Assembly: GCA_019419555.1 (NCBI GenBank)
Contig: DXZR01000001.1
Span: forward strand, 50,260 to 114,259
Source: Collinsella sp.
GTDB lineage: Bacteria; Actinomycetota; Coriobacteriia; Coriobacteriales; Coriobacteriaceae
Reading direction: 5' to 3'
Length of the DNA: 64,000 nt
The notes under the pieces are model-generated. The model had not been told where the DNA came from. It did no database searches and saw nothing but the letters and a program-made list of their open reading frames with translations. Both the position numbers and the translations under genes were made by a program. Positions 57,860-64,000 of this stretch are shown here, in pieces; the stretch's first letter is position 1, and the number at the start of each line of letters is the position of its first letter.

Positions 57860-59064
57860 TACAGCCATGCCGCGTAAGCCCCCTTGTCAGAAATTGCGTA
57901 GTGGCGGGCAGAGCCCTCGCCCAGCCAGCCGTTCATCTTGGTGATAAAGGTGTCGACCAGGTCGAGCGGCACGAAGGCCTGGATGGTGCCACCAAAGCCG
58001 CCACCGTGGATACGGACGGCGCCACGGCCGTCGAGCACGTGCTCGGCCAGTGCCAGGGCATACATCGAGGGCTGCTCGGAGCCCAGCTTGGCAACGACAT
58101 TCTGTAGGTACATGGCAGAGCTGGCGCCGGACTCGCGCGTCAGGACCAGGAACTGATCGATGTCGCCGGCGTTCAGGGCAGCCCAGCGCTTATCGACCAG
58201 GCCGTTTTCGTACCAGTAGTGAACGGCGCGCAGGCAGGCGCGGTCGCCCAGCTTGGCGCGCAGCTCGGGGAGCTTGGCGTCAAAGTCCGCCACGTTTACC
58301 TCGCACAGGCGTGCCTTGCCAAACTCGGCGGCGACGTCCTGCATCTCGCGCGGAACGGCGGCGTAGTCTTCGGTGGCGGCCACGTGGTCGGCACCGACCT
58401 TAACGAGCACGAGAGCATAACCGTGATCCTCAAAGTTGAGCTCGAGCTTCTGGGTTTTAGGCTGAGCCTGATCCTCAAAGTCCATGTAGGCGAGGCCGCC
58501 CAAGCAAACGGCGGCCTGGTCCATCAGACCGCAGGGCTTGCCGTAATAGTTGTTCTCGGTGCGCTGGCTCATCTGGGCGAGCGTGACGGGCTCAATGGCG
58601 GGCGCGCCCCAGAGCGTCTCCATGGCACGACCGTACGCGGCTTCGACGGCGGCAGAGCTGGAAAGGCCGCCGCCCGAGGGGACGGAGCAGGTAAAGGCAA
58701 AGTCGAAGCCTTTGGGCTCAACGCCAAGGGCTGCGATTTCGTGGGCCATGCCGCGGACGAGGCTCGCGGACGTGCCCTTCTCGGACTCCTGAACGTCTAG
58801 CGTGTCGAGCGCGATCTCAAACGTGGGATAGCCCTCGTCGGCTACGCGAACCTTGTTGGAATCGGTTGCCACGGCGATGCCGTCGACGGCGACATCGAGC
58901 GAGCCGGCGATAACGTGGCCACCCTCGTGGTCAGTGTGGTTGCCGCTGATCTCGGAGCGGCCGGGCGCGTGCACGTAGAGCACCTGGCGGTCGCCGATGG
59001 GGCCAAACTCCTCCTCGAACAGCTTGGTGAGCGTGGCGAATGTCTTTTCGTCGGGGGTGGTCAT
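57859..59064 (-). CDS. galK: Galactokinase
   Basis: 401 aa GHMP kinase. VHAPGRSEISGNHTDHEGGH is the galactokinase signature (usual form G-R-x-N-x-I-G-E-H-T-D-Y, here with S-E-I-S-G-N-H-T-D-H). CSVPSGGGLSSSAAVEAAYG is the ATP-binding GHMP motif, and VRIHGGGFGGTIQAFVP is motif 3. AAGGACT before the ATG. First gene of galK-galT, divergent from a LacI regulator with shared operators. Confidence 0.93.
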   Translation of the reverse strand: MTTPDEKTFATLTKLFEEEFGPIGDRQVLYVHAPGRSEISGNHTDHEGGHVIAGSLDVAVDGIAVATDSNKVRVADEGYPTFEIALDTLDVQESEKGTSASLVRGMAHEIAALGVEPKGFDFAFTCSVPSGGGLSSSAAVEAAYGRAMETLWGAPAIEPVTLAQMSQRTENNYYGKPCGLMDQAAVCLGGLAYMDFEDQAQPKTQKLELNFEDHGYALVLVKVGADHVAATEDYAAVPREMQDVAAEFGKARLCEVNVADFDAKLPELRAKLGDRACLRAVHYWYENGLVDKRWAALNAGDIDQFLVLTRESGASSAMYLQNVVAKLGSEQPSMYALALAEHVLDGRGAVRIHGGGFGGTIQAFVPLDLVDTFITKMNGWLGEGSARHYAISDKGAYAAWL

Positions 59065-59107
59065 GGGAGTCCTTTCCTTGGCGCGCCCGGGTGGGTTTTG
59101 CGTCGTT

Positions 59108-59310
59108 ATGAGTACGTTAACAACTTAAAGCGGCATGAACCAAGTGTTCACGATACCGCACGTTACGGGCTATGTTAACGTACTCATAACACATCGCTTG
59201 TCACTTTTTGAGAATCTGGTAATCGGTAGAAATTCAGCCGTGAACGGTACTGCCGTATGGACTTATAAAGCAGAAGAGATGCAGATAGAAAAAGTAGAGT
59301 ACGTTAACAT
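59108..59310. promoter_or_regulatory. Three operator sites between galK and its LacI regulator
   Basis: ATGAGTACGTTAACAA (59108-59123), TATGTTAACGTACTCAT (59171-59187, inverted) and TAGAGTACGTTAACAT (59295-59310) share the core AGTACGTTAAC. The 338-base gap has no gene. Spacing of ~63 and ~124 bases would permit looping. Confidence 0.78.
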
Positions 59311-59402
59311 GCGTCCGACGATAGCGGGCCTCGACGCGGGATGTATTTCTGCCCGGGCCGGCATTCACGCTATTCAGATCTCGCAAGGGTGAAGGTGATC
59401 CT

Positions 59403-60434
59403 GTGGCAAGGCGCCCGTCCAACGATACCAGTTCGCGTCCGGTCTCCATGGCCGACGTCGCCCGCGCTGCCGGCGTTTCGCAGCAGACGGTTTCGCGCGT
59501 CGCCAACGGCTTGCCTAACGTTAACGAGCAGACGCGCCAGCGCGTGCAGGCCGCTATGCAAAAGCTCGGCTTTCGTCCGAGTTATGCCGGTCGCTCGCTG
59601 CGCGACGGCCGTTACCATTCGGTCGGCCTGTGCGTCAACGATGTCACCAAGTTTGGCAACCTCTCAATGATCGACGGCATCGCCAGCGCTGCTCGCGAGC
59701 ATAATTGCGCCATCACGCTGGTCGAGATGTCCAAGACCGAGGAGTTTTCGCTTGCCGAGGCCACGCGTCGTATGGCCGCATTGCCGGTGGACGGCATCAT
59801 CATCGGTATGAGTCGCATGGCGCCCGATTTTGAGACGTTTGATCCACTGCCGGGCATTGGCACGGTCATCGTTACCATGTACGCGCACCCGCGGGTGACC
59901 ACGGTCGATTCCGACCATTACGGCTGCTCGCTATTGCTTATGGATCACCTGTTTGAGCTAGGGCACGAGCAGATTCGCTATATTGGCGGCCCGTCATTCT
60001 CGGTCGACGAGCAATTTCGTCGCGCCGGTTGGCAGGATGCACTCGAGCGTAAACACATCGAGCCGGCAGAGCCGCTCGAGGGCGACTGGTCTGCCAACAG
60101 CGGCTACGAGGCCGGCAGGTACCTGGCCGAGCACGATCGCACCATGACGGCGATTTACGCGGCAAACGACCAGATGGCAAATGGCGCGATTGCAGCGCTG
60201 CGCGATAGCGGTCTGCGCGTGCCCGAGGACGTGAGCGTGGTGGGCGTCGACGATTCGCTCGATGATTTTGTGGCACACAACGAGCTCACGACCGTTCGAT
60301 TCGATTTGCATCAGCGTGGACGCGAGGTGTTCGAGCACGCGGTTCCCAAGGCGGGGGCAACGGACAAAACCGTTGCCATTCGTATTCCCGGCCAGCTTAT
60401 CGTTCGACATACCACGGCAGCTCCGCGCACATAG
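59403..60434 (+). CDS. LacI-family regulator of the gal operon
   Basis: 343 aa, GTG start after AAGG. HTH SMADVARAAGVSQQTVSRVA, hinge SYAGRSLRDGRYHS. Ligand domain: VGLCVNDVTKFGNLSMIDGI, DWSANSGYEAGRYLAEHDRT, VSVVGVDDSLDDFVAHNELT. Divergent from galK; the AGTACGTTAAC sites between them are the likely targets. Related to the regulators of modules 2 and 3, whose operators also contain CGTTAAC. Confidence 0.92.
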   Translation: MARRPSNDTSSRPVSMADVARAAGVSQQTVSRVANGLPNVNEQTRQRVQAAMQKLGFRPSYAGRSLRDGRYHSVGLCVNDVTKFGNLSMIDGIASAAREHNCAITLVEMSKTEEFSLAEATRRMAALPVDGIIIGMSRMAPDFETFDPLPGIGTVIVTMYAHPRVTTVDSDHYGCSLLLMDHLFELGHEQIRYIGGPSFSVDEQFRRAGWQDALERKHIEPAEPLEGDWSANSGYEAGRYLAEHDRTMTAIYAANDQMANGAIAALRDSGLRVPEDVSVVGVDDSLDDFVAHNELTTVRFDLHQRGREVFEHAVPKAGATDKTVAIRIPGQLIVRHTTAAPRT

Positions 60435-60563
60435 TTTTTGCAGGTCAATGGCGATATATTCCGCCTCAATAACAATCGATAAGGATGCTGGCAGATAGCC
60501 GTGGCTATGAAGACGAGTGCTATGATAGACGGGCTCTTTTGTCTATCTAGGAGGCTTTGCCTG

Positions 60564-61724
60564 ATGGAGATCACCAAGGATATCCGCTACATTGGCGTTA
60601 ACGATCACGACATTGACCTGTTCGAGGGCCAGTACGATGTGTCCGAGAACGGCATGGCATACAACAGCTACGTTATCTTGGGCGAAAAGATCGCTGTCGC
60701 CGATTCAGTCGACGGCGGTTTTGTTGACGAGTGGCTCGGCAACCTCGAGGCCGTGCTCGATGGCCGCACGCCCGACTACCTGATCGTCCATCACATGGAG
60801 CCCGATCACTCCGCCGGCATCGCCGCCTTTATGGAGCGCTATCCCCAGGCGCAGATTGTTGCCAGCATGGGCGCCTTCCGTATGATGGTCAACTACTTTG
60901 GCACCGACTTCCCCGAGCGCAAGATGGTCGTCAAAGATGGCGACGTGCTCGACCTGGGCGGCCACAGCCTAACCTTTGTCGGTGCCCCCAATGTTCACTG
61001 GCCCGAGGTGCTCTTCTCCTACGAGTCCACCGACAAGGTGCTCTTTAGTGCCGACGGTTTTGGCAAGTTTGGCGCCAACGACATCGAGGATCCCGAGGGC
61101 TGGGCTTGCGAAGCGCGCCGTTACTACTTTGGCATCGTCGGTAAGTTCGGCAAGTTCGTGCAGGCCGTCCTCAAGAAGGCCGCCGACCTGGACATTCAGA
61201 TCATCTGTCCGCTCCACGGCCCCGTACTGACCGAGAACCTGGGCTATTACCTCGACACCTATAACACCTGGTCGAGCTATCAGCCCGAGGACGAGGGCAT
61301 CACGATCGCCTATGCGAGTGTGTATGGCCATCTGAAGGCTGCCGTCGAGGAGCTCGCCGCAGCGCTTGAGGCTCGCGGCCAGAAGGTCTCCGTCTTTGAC
61401 CTGGCTCGCGACGACATGGCCGAGGCCGTTGAGGATGCGTTCCGCTACGACCGTCTGGTGCTCGCTTCCATCACCTATCAGGGTGAGATCTTCCCGTTCA
61501 TGAGCACCTTTATCCATACGCTTGCCGAGCACGCCTATCAGAACCGTACGGTGGCACTCGTCGAGGCCGGCTCCTGGGCGCCCACCGCTGCCAAGGTTAT
61601 GGCCAAGGAGCTCGAGGGCATGAAGGACATCACCTTGGCGCAGAACAAGGTGACCGTGCTGGGCTCGCTCAACGACGCCTCGCGCGCTCAGATCGAGGTC
61701 CTCGCCGACGAGCTTTCCAAGTAG
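60564..61724 (+). CDS. Flavodiiron protein (FprA/NorV-like)
   Basis: 386 aa. The N-terminal beta-lactamase-like domain holds the diiron ligands HHMEPDH (H77, E79, D81, H82), NVHWPE, SADGFG and PLHGPV. The C-terminal flavodoxin domain starts at IAYASVYGHLKAAVEELAAA and has SITYQGEIFPFM and VEAGSWAPTAAKVM. These enzymes reduce O2 to water or NO to N2O in anaerobes. AGGAGG lies eight bases before the ATG. It has its own terminator and no redox partner next door; the flavodoxin at 5034 is one candidate. Confidence 0.94.
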   Translation: MEITKDIRYIGVNDHDIDLFEGQYDVSENGMAYNSYVILGEKIAVADSVDGGFVDEWLGNLEAVLDGRTPDYLIVHHMEPDHSAGIAAFMERYPQAQIVASMGAFRMMVNYFGTDFPERKMVVKDGDVLDLGGHSLTFVGAPNVHWPEVLFSYESTDKVLFSADGFGKFGANDIEDPEGWACEARRYYFGIVGKFGKFVQAVLKKAADLDIQIICPLHGPVLTENLGYYLDTYNTWSSYQPEDEGITIAYASVYGHLKAAVEELAAALEARGQKVSVFDLARDDMAEAVEDAFRYDRLVLASITYQGEIFPFMSTFIHTLAEHAYQNRTVALVEAGSWAPTAAKVMAKELEGMKDITLAQNKVTVLGSLNDASRAQIEVLADELSK

Positions 61725-61746
61725 CGATATTTCGCTTTTAACGAGC

Positions 61747-61794
61747 AAAACCACCACAAAGGGGACAGGCACCTTTGTGGTGGTTTTTGTTTAA
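61747..61794. terminator. Bidirectional terminator between convergent genes
   Basis: AAAACCACCACAAAGG (61747-61762) pairs with CCTTTGTGGTGGTTTT (61772-61787), followed by TGTTT; on the minus strand it ends in TTTTGC. It serves the flavodiiron gene and the DeoR gene. Confidence 0.88.
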
Positions 61795-62594
61795 GCGCCG
61801 GCGATGACGAGATTTGGGCGGGCGTCGTCGACGGTCTCGGCGATTGAGGTGGCGACGGCGCCATCGGGATCACGGTCCATCACGATGGTGTCGACATCGG
61901 TCAGCTCGGCAAAGCGGTACATGCCGCGTCCGTTAACCTTGCTGGCGTCCATAAGGGCGACGCTTTGACGGGCGGCACCGACCATAGCCGCTTTGGTCTC
62001 GGCCATCTGCGGAAAGTCGGTCGTAAAGCCGCAGCCGGGAACAAAAGCTCCAGGGCACATGACGGCAAGATCGGCGTGGACCATTTGGAGCGCTTGCATA
62101 GTGAGCGGGCCGTACAGATAGCGATGACCTTTGCGCAGCGCCCCGCCCAGCATGACGACATCGACCGAGGGCATGCTTTCGTCGATGTAATCGGCGATGG
62201 TAATGTCGGCCGTGATAACGGTGATGCCGTCGCGCTGATCGAGGAGCCGGACGAACTCGAGCGCCGTGGTGCCCGAGTCAACGAGCAGCGTGTCGCCGTC
62301 ATTGACGAGCTCGATGGCGCTTTGCGCGATGGCCTGCTTGGCGGCGACGTTGACATTGATGCGGCGATCCTGCGTGGAAACAGTCAGACGCTTGTGGAGC
62401 GATACGGCGCCGCCATGCGTGCGGCGCAGCTTGCCGGACTCCGCGAGTGCGTCCAGGTCGGCGCGAGCGGTGACAGAGGACACGCCAAAGGTCTGGGCAA
62501 TTTCTGCCACCTGCACCGAGGCGTTATGCTCAAGCATCTCCATGATGGCGGCACGACGCTCATCGGCGAAGGCACGGTTGGTAGCTTGGGCCAT
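61791..62594 (-). CDS. DeoR-family transcriptional regulator
   Basis: 267 aa from the ATG behind GGAG; 19 more codons upstream lack an RBS. HTH: RRAAIMEMLEHNASVQVAEI, FGVSSVTARADLDALAESGK, with R-A-D-L in place of R-R-D-L. Effector domain: LLVDSGTTALEFVRLL, ITADITIADYI, MLGGALRKGHRYLYGP, MDASKVNGRGMYRFA. Divergent from the aldolase, which it may control. TTTCGTTCATTTTC and TTTCGATTACTTATC in the gap are possible DeoR half-sites. Confidence 0.9.
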   Translation of the reverse strand: MAQATNRAFADERRAAIMEMLEHNASVQVAEIAQTFGVSSVTARADLDALAESGKLRRTHGGAVSLHKRLTVSTQDRRINVNVAAKQAIAQSAIELVNDGDTLLVDSGTTALEFVRLLDQRDGITVITADITIADYIDESMPSVDVVMLGGALRKGHRYLYGPLTMQALQMVHADLAVMCPGAFVPGCGFTTDFPQMAETKAAMVGAARQSVALMDASKVNGRGMYRFAELTDVDTIVMDRDPDGAVATSIAETVDDARPNLVIAGA

Positions 62595-62928
62595 GTTTGC
62601 TCCATTCTCGGCTAAATTTGCAGGAATTGTGTTGACTCTATTTTCGTTCATTTTCTTTTTGAGTAAGAAAACACCTTTCGATTACTTATCTTTTCTATAA
62701 AAGAAAGACGCTCAACGCTCAAAATTCAATATCGAACACGCCCACTCGGCTCCAATTCCTTCCGTTTACTTTTCAAAAACGACTGTATTGACCTGCATGG
62801 GCTCAATATCTCGCACATGCAAAGATGCTGAATTTCATACAATGAGCGCGAAAAAAGGCAAGGTAAAACGCCTTGTGAACAACTACGCCCGATGTCCAGA
62901 TGCGGGCGAGGGAGAGGAGCAAACGCTC
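62595..62928. other. Divergent promoter region between deoR-type gene and aldolase
   Basis: 334 bases, AT-rich near 62640-62700. Repeated TTTC-rich segments (TTTCGTTCATTTTC at 62642, TTTCGATTACTTATC at 62676) may be DeoR-family half-sites. TTGACC at 62786 and TACAAT near 62838 are possible promoter boxes for the aldolase. No gene seen. Confidence 0.45.
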
Positions 62929-63786
62929 ATGGCACTTGTTACCACCGAAAAGATGCTCAAGGACGCTCAGGCCGGTCATTACGCCGTTGGCGCGTTCAAC
63001 GTCGAGAACCTCGAGTTTGTTATGGCCGTTCTGGCCGCTGCCGAGGAGACCAAGTCCCCCGTCATCATGCAGACCACCCCGGGCACCATCAAGACCGCTG
63101 GTCTGGACTACTTCTACGGCATGGTCAAGGCTGCCGCCGAGCGCGCTTCCGTGCCCGTTGCCCTGCACCTCGATCACGGCGACGGCTATGACCGCTGCAT
63201 GCAGGCTTTCCGCACCGGCTACACCTCCGTCATGATCGACGGCTCGCACGAGTCCTTCGAGGATAACATTGCCCTGACCAAGTCCGTCGCCGACGCTGGC
63301 CGCGCCATGGGCGTGCCCGTCGAGGCCGAGCTCGGTAAGGTTGGCGGCAAGGAGGACGACGGTCCTGCGGTTGAGGGCGAGAGCCCCTACACCGATCCGG
63401 CCGAGGCCAAGGAGTTCGTCGAGCGTACCGGCTGCACCTCCCTCGCAATTGGCGTTGGCACCAGCCACGGCGTGTACACGAGCGATCCGCACATCGAGCA
63501 GTCCGTGGTCAAGGCCATCCGCGACGCCGTCGACGTGCCGCTGGTTCTGCACGGCACCTCCGGTGTGCCCGATGAGCAGGTCGCCGAGGCCGTGAAGAAC
63601 GGCATCTGCAAGGTTAACTACGCCACCGAGCTGCGTCAGGCCTACACCAAGGGCTTCATGGCCTACATGGCTGAGAACCCCGCCTGCTTCGATCCCAAGA
63701 AGCCGGCCAAGGAGGGCATGCGTGAGATCACCGAGCTGGTTAAGATCCGCATGACCAACCTCAACTCCGTGGGCAAAGCAGAGTAA
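62929..63786 (+). CDS. Class II fructose/tagatose-bisphosphate aldolase
   Basis: 285 aa zinc aldolase. VGAFNVENLEFVMAVLAAAE; zinc/catalytic segment VALHLDHGDGYDRCMQAFRT (Asp82, His83); SVMIDGSHESFEDNIALTKS; EAELGKVGGKEDD; PLVLHGTSGVPDEQVAEAVK; KVNYATELRQAYTKGFM. The GatY/KbaY and Fba subfamilies cannot be separated safely by eye. Since the window has two lacC genes but no lacD, it is a good candidate for cleaving tagatose-1,6-bisphosphate. GGAGAGGAG lies upstream of the ATG. Confidence 0.9.
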   Translation: MALVTTEKMLKDAQAGHYAVGAFNVENLEFVMAVLAAAEETKSPVIMQTTPGTIKTAGLDYFYGMVKAAAERASVPVALHLDHGDGYDRCMQAFRTGYTSVMIDGSHESFEDNIALTKSVADAGRAMGVPVEAELGKVGGKEDDGPAVEGESPYTDPAEAKEFVERTGCTSLAIGVGTSHGVYTSDPHIEQSVVKAIRDAVDVPLVLHGTSGVPDEQVAEAVKNGICKVNYATELRQAYTKGFMAYMAENPACFDPKKPAKEGMREITELVKIRMTNLNSVGKAE

Positions 63787-63816
63787 CAGCAAGGGTACTC
63801 TGATCCCACCGGGCCG

Positions 63817-63949
63817 TCCGGAAACGGAAAAGGGCCTATCTCTCAGAACGTCCTCGGACATGTCGGAAGCCCCGCTGCGCGCTACGCGCTGCGGGGCTTC
63901 CTCCGTCCTGCGGAATGTTCTGAGAGATAGGCCCTTTTCCGTTTCCGGA
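63817..63949. repeat. Large nested inverted repeat after the aldolase gene
   Basis: Perfect 33-bp arms at 63817-63849 and 63917-63949 (beginning TCCGGAAACGGAAAAGGGCC) enclose a second stem 63866-63881/63885-63900 (GAAGCCCCGC...GCGGGGCTTC, one T-T mismatch). No T-run follows. It forms a 133-nt rod. The remaining 51 bases to the window end show no gene. Confidence 0.92.
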
Positions 63950-64000
63950 AGGCCCTGCTCGATCGCCCTTGTGGCGTTGGGGCGGAAAGGGGTGGGGCGC

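Overview
The window is chromosomal DNA from a high-GC gut actinobacterium. The gene set (mannose-family and lactose-family PTS systems, the tagatose-6-phosphate pathway, LacI and DeoR regulators, a flavodiiron protein) and the codon use fit a Coriobacteriia member close to Collinsella. This is inferred from gene content, not from a marker gene.

1-8.3 kb is an amino-sugar and galactose block. It holds the end of a mannose-family PTS EIIC, EIID, a GntR/UTRA regulator with an operator-like palindrome in front of agaS, agaS, a nagA/agaA deacetylase, a flavodoxin on the other strand, and lacX-lacC-yhcH. A remnant of a second deacetylase lies between lacC and yhcH. The route implied is GalNAc-6-P to galactosamine-6-P to tagatose-6-P to tagatose-1,6-bisphosphate.

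8.5-23.7 kb is a 15.1-kb integrative mobilizable element in the 3' end of a tRNA-Thr(CGU) gene, flanked by 50-bp perfect repeats. It carries a tyrosine integrase behind a perfect 25-bp inverted repeat, a DnaB-like ATPase, MobC, a VirD4-type coupling protein, a relaxase and a possible oriT, but no mating-pair genes. Between IS relics sits a more AT-rich cassette that looks like an undescribed RiPP pathway: a PqqD-like/GNAT fusion, a radical SAM enzyme, a 67-residue cysteine-free precursor candidate with an N-terminal YEKP motif, a small membrane protein and an ABC exporter. A broken EcsC-family gene follows.

23.9-26.7 kb returns to the chromosome with an orphan EIIB whose active-site His is Tyr, galM and a DeoR/LacR-type regulator. 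26.7-35.7 kb is a defence island: a RelE/Phd toxin-antitoxin pair, an SsoII-like methyltransferase with an EcoRII-like endonuclease behind an SsoII-type operator, a predicted ABC-three-component system with an extra small membrane protein, a decayed phage gene fusion and an HTH regulator.

36.3-50.8 kb holds three paralogous beta-galactoside modules, each with lacG, lacE and its own divergent LacI regulator with distinct operators. Only one EIIA gene (lacF, 50.97 kb) is present in the window. 52.9-55.9 kb carries lacA, lacB and a second lacX-lacC. 56.2-60.4 kb is galK-galT with a fourth LacI regulator. 60.5-63.8 kb holds a flavodiiron protein, a DeoR regulator and a class II aldolase that could cleave tagatose-1,6-bisphosphate.

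Convergent gene ends repeatedly carry palindromic DNA. One interspersed family is present at three sites plus a lone half-unit, and there are several other large inverted repeats.
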